From assembly GCA_964476245.1 (NCBI GenBank), contig CAYYYW010000004.1:1-64000 (forward strand): a stretch of 64,000 nucleotides of DNA. The letters are read 5' to 3'. The DNA comes from CAYYYW01 sp964476245 (lineage in GTDB: Bacteria; Patescibacteriota; Microgenomatia; UBA1406; HO2-37-13b). The position numbers were made by a program, and so were the translations under genes. Shown piece by piece: positions 49,244 through 57,602 of the stretch (position 1 is its first letter; the number at the start of each line of letters is the position of its first letter). The notes below the pieces were generated by a model. The model had not been told where the DNA came from. It saw only the letters and a list, made by a program, of their open reading frames with translations, and made no database searches.

Positions 49244-50148
49244 ATGGGAGAGCTTTTCACGATTGTATTTAAAANNNNNNNNNNNNNNNNNNNNNNNNNN
49301 NNNNNNNNNNNNNNNNNNNNNNNNNNNNNNNNNNNNNNNNNNNNNNNNNNNNNNNNNNNNNNNNNNNNNNNNNNATTGTATTTAAAAACCCAACTGTTAA
49401 TTTATTACTTTTATTTTATCAACTCTTTTTATTCATTGGGCTTCCCGGTGCTTTTGGACTTGCAATTATTTCTCTCACTATATCAATACGATTGTTACTT
49501 CATCCATTTTTTAAACAACAAATGGAGTTGACGGACAAAATGAATCATGTTAAGCCTCATCTTGACAAATTGGCGGAAAAACATAAAAACGATAAAAAGA
49601 AACTTCAGGAGGAACAGTTAAAGCTTTATAAAGAAATGGGTATTAATCCAGCCTCTGGTTGTATTTTTGCCATAATTCAAATGCCGGTTTTTATTGCTTT
49701 ATATCAGGTGTTGTTTGGTTTTTTTGACAAACAGAAAAACATTACCCAAGTTATTGACGGAATCAATAAGTTGGTTTATTTTCCCTTTTTAAAAATTCGC
49801 TCAATTGACCCGAGTTTTTTTGGTTTCAATTTGGCCATTCCTCCGTCTCAATATCAGAAATATGGATGGTATTATCTTGCTATTCCAATAATTACGGCAA
49901 TATTACAATATCTTCAGGTTTCGGTCACTACCCCAAAAACAGTGGAAAAAAAACAGACCCAGGACAAAAAAGATAAAAAGAACGATTCGGAAGACATGCA
50001 GAAGGTAATGTCAACGCAAATGAAATTTATGTTCCCCTTGATGATAGGGATATTTTCATATCAGTTGCCGATGGGTTTGTCTCTTTACTGGAATATATTT
50101 TCCATTTTTAGCATAACGCAGTATAAAAAATTAAAAATTAAAAAGTAA
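49244..50148 (+). CDS. yidC: Membrane protein insertase YidC/Oxa1, split by a spurious gap
   Basis: The frame MGELFTIVFK stops at a 100-N run at 49275. The 13 bases ATTGTATTTAAAA occur on both sides (49262-49274 and 49375-49387). Removing the N run plus one copy (113 nt) gives one continuous 263-residue frame: NPTVNLLLLFYQLFLF, RLLLHPFFKQQMELTDKMN, KEMGINPASGCIFAIIQMPVFIALYQVLF and MFPLMIGIFSYQLPMGLSLYWN, all YidC/Oxa1 hallmarks. It inserts membrane proteins beside SecYEG. Its neighbours rpmH and jag agree with the conserved order. Confidence 0.93.
49275..49374. other. Scaffold gap of 100 N, probably false
   Basis: The flanks share ATTGTATTTAAAA, so the contigs overlap by 13 bp and no sequence is likely missing. 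Joining them restores yidC in frame. Confidence 0.88.
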
Positions 50149-50155
50149 AAAATAT

Positions 50156-50617
50156 ATGGACAAAGTCAAAATAATTAAATCAGAGACAGAGGAATTATTG
50201 AAAAAAATTGGTTTATCGGTGGACGAGGTGAGTGTAAAAACAGAAGACGAAGCATGCTTTGTTCAAATAAAATCAACAGCTGATGCTCCATTTTTGATTG
50301 GGCGTTATGGTGAAACGTTGCAGGCAATTCAAAGAATTATGGAAGTGATTTTATTTAAAATTTTTGGCAAGAACATAGAGCTGGTTGTTAACGTTAATGA
50401 TTATCGAGAGCGGCAAAAAGCCCGTCTTGAAAAAATTGCTGAAGAGATAGCCCAAAAAGTGATGACGGAAAAAAAGGAAGAAGCTCTTTCACCCTTTTCA
50501 AGTTATGAAAGAAAAATAATCCACGAATATGTTAGTGAACATTATCAAGAATTAACTTCTTATTCTGTAGGAGAAGAATATAATCGTACTTTGATTATTG
50601 CAATAAAGAAGGACTAA
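50156..50617 (+). CDS. jag: Jag/KhpB-like RNA-binding protein (KH + R3H)
   Basis: The 153-residue protein has a KH domain with the loop LIGRYGETLQAIQRIMEV (residues 43-60) and an R3H domain at about 100-150: FSSYERKIIHEYVSEH then TSYSVGEEYNRTLIIA. The N-terminal Jag_N domain of Firmicutes is replaced by about 25 residues. KhpB/Jag proteins bind RNA and affect cell wall growth and division. It lies 7 bp after yidC, as in many bacteria. Confidence 0.92.
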   Translation: MDKVKIIKSETEELLKKIGLSVDEVSVKTEDEACFVQIKSTADAPFLIGRYGETLQAIQRIMEVILFKIFGKNIELVVNVNDYRERQKARLEKIAEEIAQKVMTEKKEEALSPFSSYERKIIHEYVSEHYQELTSYSVGEEYNRTLIIAIKKD

Positions 50618-50727
50618 AGTAAGCTGGCCCTTCAGATTTTTTAGGTCATTGCAATAATCTAAAGTTTATTTTATGATGACTATAGTCCGTAGACAGATAA
50701 AGAGAAGTATTATATGGTTAACGGAAA

Positions 50728-51101
50728 ATGAGGGGTAATTTTATTTATCAGCGATTAGGAGAGAAAATTGTTGTGCGAAGAAAGAAAAAAGGACTTTCGC
50801 AGGAAGATCTTTCTATTTTGACAGACGTCGACAGAACTTATATTGGCAGAGTTGAGCAAGGGAAAGCCAATCCTTCTTTCAAAACACTAATAAAAATCTC
50901 CAGAGCATTAAAAATGAGATTGTCTGAATTGTTAAANNNNNNNNNNNNNNNNNNNNNNNNNNNNNNNNNNNNNNNNNNNNNNNNNNNNNNNNNNNNNNNN
51001 NNNNNNNNNNNNNNNNNNNNNNNNNNNNNNNNNNNNAAACACTAATAAAAATCTCCAGAGCATTAAAAATGAGATTGTCTGAATTGTTAAAGGGTGTTTA
51101 A
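50728..51101 (+). CDS. Small XRE-family regulator, split by a spurious gap
   Basis: The frame runs into 100 N at 50937. The last 55 bases before the gap (50882-50936) are repeated exactly after it (51037-51091). Removing the N run plus one copy (155 nt) leaves a 72-residue protein: LGEKIVVRRKKKGLSQEDLS, ILTDVDRTYIGRVEQGKANP, SFKTLIKISRALKMRLSELL and the end KGV. This is a one-domain Cro/C1 helix-turn-helix regulator of standard size. Upstream at 50675 lies a GATGACTATAGTCCGTAGAC module shared with family A repeats. Confidence 0.85.
50937..51036. other. Scaffold gap of 100 N, probably false
   Basis: A 55-bp exact duplication flanks the N run, the size of an assembler k-mer overlap. The contigs should be merged, which restores the XRE gene. 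Confidence 0.92.
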
Positions 51102-51135
51102 CTTCAACAAACCTTCTTTTGTTATAATCAATTAA

Positions 51136-51327
51136 ATGAAAAAATTGTTTATCACCTTAGGAATCTTTTTAATTATCCCGATTATTATTATTTTTGACTC
51201 CTTTGTTTTTTTTCTGACAAGGCCCGCTTGCTTAAACTGTGGCAATTTGATAGAGTTTTTAAAGAACGCTTCGTTGACGGTGTTTTTATTGGGAGGCATA
51301 GGTTATAAGTTGAAAAATAAGAAATAA
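51136..51327 (+). CDS. 63-residue membrane protein with CxxC
   Basis: The first TM helix (FITLGIFLIIPIIIIFDSFVFFL) is followed by a loop with CLNCG and a second TM (LTVFLLGGIGYKLKNKK) with a basic end. No family was recognised. A degenerate copy of its C-terminal helix is encoded at 52847-52966, across the ATPase gene, so this gene or its region was duplicated. Confidence 0.55.
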   Translation: MKKLFITLGIFLIIPIIIIFDSFVFFLTRPACLNCGNLIEFLKNASLTVFLLGGIGYKLKNKK

Positions 51328-51346
51328 ACGCCAACCTTTATTAAAA

Positions 51347-51363
51347 CCCCGGACTAACCGGGG
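51347..51363. terminator. CCCCGG hairpin before the ATPase gene
   Basis: CCCCGG-ACTAA-CCGGGG, preceded by TTAAAA and followed by AAAAG. The T-run is on the minus strand side, but stem strength suggests it insulates the ATPase promoter (51378) from upstream transcription. Confidence 0.5.
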
Positions 51364-51377
51364 AAAAGTGGCACAGC

Positions 51378-51406
51378 TTGACTTTTAATAATAATCCTAC
51401 TAAAAT
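51378..51406 (+). promoter_or_regulatory. Promoter of the AAA/DUF4143 ATPase gene
   Basis: TTGACT (51378-51383), 17 bp, TAAAAT (51401-51406), then 9 bp to ATG 51416: leaderless geometry. Confidence 0.62.
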
Positions 51407-51415
51407 TAAGATATT

Positions 51416-52666
51416 ATGAATTTTAATAGCCTTATTCCTAAAAATTATATTGAGAGGGAAATTGAGAGGGAAATTTTTAAGTTTTTAAAAGATCGGGAAA
51501 TAATTGTTATTCGCGGTCCAAGACAAAGTGGCAAAAGCACTCTTCTTAAAAAGATTGGTAAGGTTTTGCAAGAAAAACATGAAGAAGGAGATGTTTTCTT
51601 AATTGATTTAGAAGACGAAATAGAACAATTGAAATTTGAAAAAAACCCAAAAGAATATTTGGAGTTTTATCTTAGGGGAAAAGAAAAGATTTTTCTTATT
51701 CTTGATGAGATTCAATATGTCAAAAATAGCGGAAAAATCCTAAAACTTCTTTTTGAGAAATATCCACAAGTAAAATTTATTGTCTCCGGCTCTTCCAGCT
51801 TAGATGTTAACAAATTAGGTGAATATTTGGTTGGTCGGGCAGTTTTTTTTGAACTTTATCCTTTCTCGTTTACCGAGTTTCTAAAAGCAAAAGATAACAA
51901 CCTATATTTAGAATATCAAACCAATAAGTTTAATGTCGAAAAACCCAAAAAAGTTGACTCTCTTTTTAAAGATAGATTAAACGACTATCTTAAACAATAT
52001 CTCACTTTTGGTGGATATCCACGAATAGTTTTGGAGAAAAATAGAGAGAAAAAAATAATTTTTCTTAAAAATCTCTTTTCCACTTACATTGAAAAAGACA
52101 TTATTAAGCTTTATGGGATAAAATATAAAGATAAAGTAATAACTCTTCTTAAATATCTAAGCGCTACCATAGGTAATCTTTTAAATTTCAATGATATTTG
52201 TCAAGTAACAAACTCGCATTTTCAAGAGATAAAACAGTTAATTTCAATATTGGAGGAGACTTATGTTTTAAAAAGACTTCCGCCTTTCTATAAAAATTTG
52301 GTGACTGAACTTAAAAAAAACCCAAAGGTTTATTTTTTTGATTTGGGTTTACGCAATGTTCTTTTGGAAAGGTTTGAATTTTCCGATGATGAGTGGGGAA
52401 GAATTTTGGAAAATTACGGCTTTCTGGCTTTTAAAAATTGTTCTCTTTCTTTTTGGCGGACAACCGCCAAGGCAGAAGTTGATTTTGTTATAAAAGATCG
52501 AGAAATCCCTATTGAGATTAAAACAGTTCCCAAAATTACTCGCTCATTTCTTAGTTTTATAGAACATTATCACCCAAAAATTGGTCTAGTTGTCAATTGG
52601 GAAAGAAACGAAGAAGTGAAAAGAAATAAAACAAGAATTTTTTTTATCTCCTTATCTCTCCTTTAA
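51416..52666 (+). CDS. AAA_14/DUF4143 ATPase
   Basis: The 416-residue protein has Walker A RGPRQSGKSTLLKK (about residues 35-48), Walker B IFLILDEIQYV (about 96-106), sensor 1 FIVSGSSSLDV and LVGRAVFFELYPFSFTEFL, then a winged helix and the C-terminal DUF4143 nuclease-like part with KAEVDFVIKDREIPIEIKT (a PD-(D/E)XK-like D-x-ExK). Members are abundant in archaea, CPR and Bacteroidetes and are often encoded alone; the function is unknown, with defence or toxin-antitoxin roles suggested. The own promoter and flanking hairpins show it to be monocistronic. Confidence 0.9.
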   Translation: MNFNSLIPKNYIEREIEREIFKFLKDREIIVIRGPRQSGKSTLLKKIGKVLQEKHEEGDVFLIDLEDEIEQLKFEKNPKEYLEFYLRGKEKIFLILDEIQYVKNSGKILKLLFEKYPQVKFIVSGSSSLDVNKLGEYLVGRAVFFELYPFSFTEFLKAKDNNLYLEYQTNKFNVEKPKKVDSLFKDRLNDYLKQYLTFGGYPRIVLEKNREKKIIFLKNLFSTYIEKDIIKLYGIKYKDKVITLLKYLSATIGNLLNFNDICQVTNSHFQEIKQLISILEETYVLKRLPPFYKNLVTELKKNPKVYFFDLGLRNVLLERFEFSDDEWGRILENYGFLAFKNCSLSFWRTTAKAEVDFVIKDREIPIEIKTVPKITRSFLSFIEHYHPKIGLVVNWERNEEVKRNKTRIFFISLSLL

Positions 52667-52816
52667 AATATCCTTTAACTTCTATCCTCTTCTGTCTATC
52701 GTCCACAAGTTTGTTTACCGACAAGTTTTTTTGTATACTTGATAATATGAGATCAATAAAGTTTAAACTTTCACCGAAAGCCACCCTTTTCGGATTAAAA
52801 GAGATATAAAAAAAAC

Positions 52817-52834
52817 CTCCGCCCGAAGGCGGAG
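52817..52834. terminator. CTCCGCC hairpin after the ATPase gene
   Basis: CTCCGCC-CGAA-GGCGGAG, a 7-bp GC stem with a CGAA tetraloop, preceded by eight A and followed by TAGTG. It is terminator-like for the minus strand and possibly bidirectional. It lies 150 bp after the ATPase stop. Confidence 0.55.
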
Positions 52835-52846
52835 TAGTGTAAAACT

Positions 52847-52966
52847 ATGACAAATGTATCAAATTTATCAATTCTTGTCAACAGCAAAAACTCTCTTATT
52901 AACAATCTAACTATTTTCAGCTTTTTGTTGGGAAGTGTGGGTTATAAGTTGAAGAACAAGAGATAA
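52847..52966 (+). CDS. 39-residue protein, degenerate copy of the 51136 gene C-terminus
   Basis: ATG 52847 opens a 39-codon frame ending FSFLLGSVGYKLKNKR, against FLLGGIGYKLKNKK in the gene at 51136. The first half is unrelated and polar. It is either a chimeric small gene or debris of a duplication that flanked the ATPase gene. Confidence 0.4.
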   Translation: MTNVSNLSILVNSKNSLINNLTIFSFLLGSVGYKLKNKR

Positions 52967-52971
52967 AAGAA

Positions 52972-53163
52972 GCCCAAATATTAAAATTAAAAGGAAAAGC
53001 GGCGGTTTTTATCGATTGGGCCAATGTTTATGGGTGGAAAGATTCGTTAAAATATGAAATTGACCCATAAAAACTTTAAGCCTATTTAAAAAGTTACCCG
53101 GAAATAAAAGAATGGATTTATAAAAGAGCGGTTGACAGATTAGGAGTAAATATTTTTAGGTAA
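52972..53163 (+). pseudogene. NYN-domain (LabA/DUF88-like) nuclease remnant
   Basis: One frame encodes GKAAVFIDWANVYGWKDSLK, the opening strand and catalytic Asp of NYN (PIN-like) nucleases, then YEIDP, followed by two in-frame TAA stops (in CCATAAAAACTTTAA), AYLKSYPEIKEWIYKRA and VDRLGVNIFR. It lacks the middle of the fold as well. The remnant sits between two terminator-like hairpins. Confidence 0.75.
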
Positions 53164-53173
53164 TAAAAAATGC

Positions 53174-53195
53174 CCCTCGGTCTTTCGACCGAGGG
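53174..53195. terminator. CCCTCGGTC hairpin before the giant gene
   Basis: CCCTCGGTC-TTTC-GACCGAGGG is a perfect 9-bp stem followed by an AT-rich stretch (GATTATTTTATAT). It closes the pseudogene patch and separates it from the 1425-residue gene. Confidence 0.65.
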
Positions 53196-53305
53196 CGTAA
53201 TTGATTATTTTATATCATATTATAAACAAGATGTTAAATTACAAAAAACTTCAAAATAAACTGGGGAAATTTGGTAGAGTTTATTAGAATTTTAAGTTAT
53301 AAAAT

Positions 53306-56300
53306 ATGCAATATATGAATCCAGACAATATTGAAATTAAACAAAGATGGGGAGAAGAAACTGCCAAAAGATTAACCGGAGATGAAAAAATAACGTTAAG
53401 CGGGATAATAATCAAACTAAGAGCAATTCGCCAGTCAGCTACTCAATTACGTCAAGCTCCAATCGTAGATAACATAGGACCGGGGGGACAAATAATTGTT
53501 GAGAAACCTTATAAAAAAAATTTTGGTCCTCAACAAGCCCAATCGGCTAGTCTTAAAAATTCAGTCATTGAGACTTTAAGATCTGTTAAAGAGATGGGTT
53601 ATAAATTAACCGCAGCTCAAAGACGAACAACGTCTGTTACCACGGCAATAATGTCTGAGGAGGCAAAATTAATCATTAACAACATTGGCGAAAGTGATGT
53701 AACAGAAGAAACAGCGCCTTATGTTACCCATTTGATTGATGAATGTTTAAAACAAGAGTTTTCTAGTCCTCAAAGGAAGATCAAATTAGCTGAAGAGGTA
53801 AAAGATCTTTTAAAAATAAACACATATTTTGGGGAAAGAATAATTAAGAATTTATTGGCAAAAATAGAGAGGACCAGTCTAAGTGTTGTTTATCGGAATA
53901 GACTGATTGTTTTAGAAACGGAAATTACCAACGTGAAGGGTCAATATGAGACAAACAACTTAAGCCAACCTGTGAGAAATGAACTAAATAATTTTAGACA
54001 AACAGCCACTGATTTAAGAAATACAGTCTTAGTTAATGGTGAAAAAAATTATACTCCCCAGCAGTTACAACAAGCTCAAAATTTAGCTAACTTTGTCCAA
54101 GAACTAATAGAAAGAACCAATCGCCTACCAGACAGTTTTCTATCGCCAGAATCTAAGTCGCTAATTGCTGAAATCAACATTGATTATGTGACTGCCCAAA
54201 CCGCTCCTTACGTTTTTCATCTTTTTGATGAGTTGGCGAGAGTACCGCCAGCAGGTCAATTTTTGTTGATAAATAACCGAGAAGGCTTAATCAACTTAGC
54301 TGAAGAGACGACAGTATTAAATAGAAGCATTTTAGAGCTAAAAAATCCCCTTCTTGGCCATCAAATAATTAAAGACCTAACTGAACGGGTTGATGGTTTA
54401 CCTAATCCAGCGTTGACACACCAACAAATTTTAAGATTACAGGCACTAAAAGATAACGTTAGAGAATCAAGAGATAAATTATTTGATGTAAAAAACAAAC
54501 AACTTGAAAAACATTCGCAAAAAGGAGCGAGGCTTTCTCAAGAGCGAAATAGATTGCTTGGACGCTATCAACCAAGCATTTTGCCTCCAACAGACCAGGC
54601 AACGTCTAAAAAACTTATGAGCGATTTCTTTGGAGGAGAGACCTTTACTAATATTGATAAGGCTGAATTGGAAAGGTTGTGGAGATTGGGAGGATTACAC
54701 CCAACAGAGATCACCGCTCTTTGGCAAAATCGCGATGCATATATGGGCTATCTTCAAGAACGAGCAGCGATGGGTGAAGGAAAAATGTATGAGGAAATGT
54801 TTTTTTCCGGAGAACAATCAGACAATATCAAGAAATATGTAGAAGTAGATCCTCAAGTAATAAAAAATTTACTTGAGGCAGGAAGAGAAGATGAATATCG
54901 TCTGAAAATAACTGAGATATTCAGCTCTGTTTATTCAAAGCTTGATGATCGGCCTTCAGAACGCTCTGATCATATTTTTAACTCCTTTTATCTTACGCCA
55001 ATTGAGGATAGGCTACATCAGCTAATGACCACCACCGCTTTGGCATTGCGAGAGTCTGGATATAAAGAATATGCCGAAGTTGTTAAAGGTGTTTCAGCAG
55101 AGCAGAAAAGAATAAAGGGACTTTGGGTGGCTTTTCATGATGCGATGATTTATGCCCATATGGGAGCTGGGTTTGATGAATGGATTAAGTTGATCTATGA
55201 TCGTAAAGCTTCAGAATTTGCTACTTTGTATACTCAACCGCGAGAAGGAAAAATGTTTATGGTTGCTTGTTCTATGGTTGAGAGATACTTGCAAGGCGAT
55301 TTCGCTTTGAATAAAAACCAGCCGCGGCCTGAACTTTTTGGCGGTGAGTATGACGAAAAAGGTTTTTATCATTCGCCCGACGATGACAAAATGAAAGAAA
55401 TGATTAAGTCAGCACTTCGAGGAGATAAAGAATGTACTGACCCCAAAAGTTGGGAGATTAATAGGGCGCTTTCTTTAGCCAAAGGCTATCATCTAACTGC
55501 CACCTTACGCATGCTTGAATTATTTGCCACCGCTGACCCGAGGAAAGGAATGGATTTTAGAGGCAATTTTCTGGCTGGTGTTTTAGGCCAAATCTATTTA
55601 AAATGGAGTTGGGCCTTTGGTCGAGCGACCGAGTATCCCAATCTGCCTCGTTATTTTAGTATTCTTCGCCGATTACCAATCAGTCGTAAAGGAAAAGGTT
55701 TGCGGCAGATGCTTAAAGACCGCGGTGGTTGGTCGCCTGCTAAGCTTATGAAGTTAGTTGCTTCAGAAAAAGTTGATGAGTTAGGCAAAGAGTTGATGTT
55801 ACAACTTGTAGGCGGGGAGGCTTTTTTTGAAGATATTCTTCACCACGTGTGTTTTATTGGAAGAGAATCGAGAAACGGCTGGCGAACTAAACCAGCTTTA
55901 AAAGTCTTTTTTACTTCAAAGCAGTGGAAGGATAAAATTGACGCGATGGGCATACCTCAAAACGCTAAAGATGTAATTTTAAGTTTTTTTGATAAAGATA
56001 AATTTGGGGCATGGAAAGATCAAAAAGAATGGGACAAATTTTATGAAAATATTTTACGGCCAGTCGTCGGTGCTTCGGCCGAATTTTGGTACAGCGAGGA
56101 CAGAGCAGCAGGCGTCGACTTTAAAAATTTGACAAGAACCCGTTTTATTAGAGATCAAAGATTTAGAAAAAACATCACACAGTTTTTAGAGGATAACAGT
56201 CTAGATAGTTCGGAAGCTCTAAATAAGTTAAGAGATATTGAAATAAGACGCAATTTAGACTTTCCTAATTTAAATGATCAAGATTGGGAAAAGAAAAAAA

Positions 56301-57583
56301 TAGAACTTTTTAATTTTTCCGATAGTCAATGGAAAGCGATGGAAGATGAGGATATTGAATTTGTGATAACTGATCCCCACAATAGGAAAAGAATTAAAAT
56401 CTCTCGTTTTGATTTCATTGGAATGCAGCGGGCCAAATACGATGGTCAAGCTTGGAGCCATCTTTTTATGAGGTCGCCGATTGACTTTCTTTTACCTCTT
56501 TGTCAGTTGGTTCCAGAGCTTTTGTTAAGCGATAAAAAATGGGCAGAAATGGCTAAAGGAAGAAGAAATGATTTGTTGGTAAAATTTGGTACGGATAGCT
56601 GGAACAGCTTAGACAAAATCCGCCGATTTTATCACGAGGTTGGTCCAATATATAGCGTTGATTTTGGCGCTAATGGAATGAACAAAGAAAGCTTAATGCG
56701 ATTAACCAGTGACCTTTCCCGCGCTTTTTTTCAACTTCAACAGGGCGGAGATATAAGGCAAAAAGCAAAATTAGATCTAAATTTGATTACCAACCCTGAT
56801 TTAAAAAGAGCTGTTTCCAATTTAAGATTTGAATTTTTAAATCAAGTTGATCAAGTTGACGCTTTTACTCAAAATGAAGACATTGGGGAAGATCGTCTAG
56901 TTGATCTATCTGGCAACTTTTTTGTCCGTGCCGCCAAAGAATTTGTTAAAAAGGGCTATTTTTTCCCCACCAGTGCGGATATGGACCAGAGCGTTATTGA
57001 CAAAAACTTGGCCAGCGTTGGAGAAGAGATGATCACCAGACTTTATACCGATTTAGGGGGATTGCGTCAGATTACTGCTGCGGTTTCTGGTCTTGAGGAG
57101 ACGATATATCAAGCTTCTGTTTCCGGTGACCTTGACCCGCTTCATAGTATTCTACGGAGAGTAATGGACTATCAAAACTTTGTAGGACCAACTGAAGCAA
57201 GAAGCATAAACTTTGATCTTATATCTGTTGCCGGCCGTTTTTTTCATGAAGATTGGGCAACTAGAATTCCCTTTATAGGTCCTTTAATTAAATTAGCTTT
57301 AGGTAGTAATGCTTCAATATCAAAACTCGTTAGAAAAGACAAACGAATGTATTCAATGAACAACGATGCTTTTAGAGGATTCGTTGAGAAAGCAGATTTA
57401 AATGGTGAAATAGCCAAAAAAGGGAGATACGGAAAAGAAGAAATTTATAGATCAGTTGGAGCAGGATTGAAAAAGTTTTTAGCCACAGAAGCGATTCCTG
57501 GCATTTTTGGAATGTTGGTGATATTTTTATTATGGATGTATATTAAAAAAGCATCCGGGGAAGCAGGAGAAAAAAAACAATAA
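53306..57583 (+). CDS. Giant 1425-residue protein, predicted tail-anchored, secretion-cluster associated
   Basis: This is the longest gene in the window. It is predicted soluble and mostly helical. Residues 1-430 contain internal repeats of the kind VTEETAPYVTHLIDE (about 130) and VTAQTAPYVFHLFDELA (about 295). The middle part includes AYMGYLQERAAMGEGKMYEEM and many Trp/Asp motifs. A single TM helix lies at about residues 1396-1414 (GIFGMLVIFLLWMYI), followed by a short basic tail. No enzyme motif recognised. The next genes encode a Cys-rich pilin-like protein (20 bp downstream) and a TrbL/VirB6-like protein, so a role in a type IV secretion-like or pilus apparatus is inferred. Confidence 0.7.
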   Translation: MQYMNPDNIEIKQRWGEETAKRLTGDEKITLSGIIIKLRAIRQSATQLRQAPIVDNIGPGGQIIVEKPYKKNFGPQQAQSASLKNSVIETLRSVKEMGYKLTAAQRRTTSVTTAIMSEEAKLIINNIGESDVTEETAPYVTHLIDECLKQEFSSPQRKIKLAEEVKDLLKINTYFGERIIKNLLAKIERTSLSVVYRNRLIVLETEITNVKGQYETNNLSQPVRNELNNFRQTATDLRNTVLVNGEKNYTPQQLQQAQNLANFVQELIERTNRLPDSFLSPESKSLIAEINIDYVTAQTAPYVFHLFDELARVPPAGQFLLINNREGLINLAEETTVLNRSILELKNPLLGHQIIKDLTERVDGLPNPALTHQQILRLQALKDNVRESRDKLFDVKNKQLEKHSQKGARLSQERNRLLGRYQPSILPPTDQATSKKLMSDFFGGETFTNIDKAELERLWRLGGLHPTEITALWQNRDAYMGYLQERAAMGEGKMYEEMFFSGEQSDNIKKYVEVDPQVIKNLLEAGREDEYRLKITEIFSSVYSKLDDRPSERSDHIFNSFYLTPIEDRLHQLMTTTALALRESGYKEYAEVVKGVSAEQKRIKGLWVAFHDAMIYAHMGAGFDEWIKLIYDRKASEFATLYTQPREGKMFMVACSMVERYLQGDFALNKNQPRPELFGGEYDEKGFYHSPDDDKMKEMIKSALRGDKECTDPKSWEINRALSLAKGYHLTATLRMLELFATADPRKGMDFRGNFLAGVLGQIYLKWSWAFGRATEYPNLPRYFSILRRLPISRKGKGLRQMLKDRGGWSPAKLMKLVASEKVDELGKELMLQLVGGEAFFEDILHHVCFIGRESRNGWRTKPALKVFFTSKQWKDKIDAMGIPQNAKDVILSFFDKDKFGAWKDQKEWDKFYENILRPVVGASAEFWYSEDRAAGVDFKNLTRTRFIRDQRFRKNITQFLEDNSLDSSEALNKLRDIEIRRNLDFPNLNDQDWEKKKIELFNFSDSQWKAMEDEDIEFVITDPHNRKRIKISRFDFIGMQRAKYDGQAWSHLFMRSPIDFLLPLCQLVPELLLSDKKWAEMAKGRRNDLLVKFGTDSWNSLDKIRRFYHEVGPIYSVDFGANGMNKESLMRLTSDLSRAFFQLQQGGDIRQKAKLDLNLITNPDLKRAVSNLRFEFLNQVDQVDAFTQNEDIGEDRLVDLSGNFFVRAAKEFVKKGYFFPTSADMDQSVIDKNLASVGEEMITRLYTDLGGLRQITAAVSGLEETIYQASVSGDLDPLHSILRRVMDYQNFVGPTEARSINFDLISVAGRFFHEDWATRIPFIGPLIKLALGSNASISKLVRKDKRMYSMNNDAFRGFVEKADLNGEIAKKGRYGKEEIYRSVGAGLKKFLATEAIPGIFGMLVIFLLWMYIKKASGEAGEKKQ

Positions 57584-57602
57584 TTTTTTGTATTATAAAA
57601 AT

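Noticed and set aside
52747..52809. 20-codon frame after the ATPase gene
   Set aside because: It has a TTGATAAT-like box directly at the start, but only 20 residues and no recognisable motif; probably a remnant.
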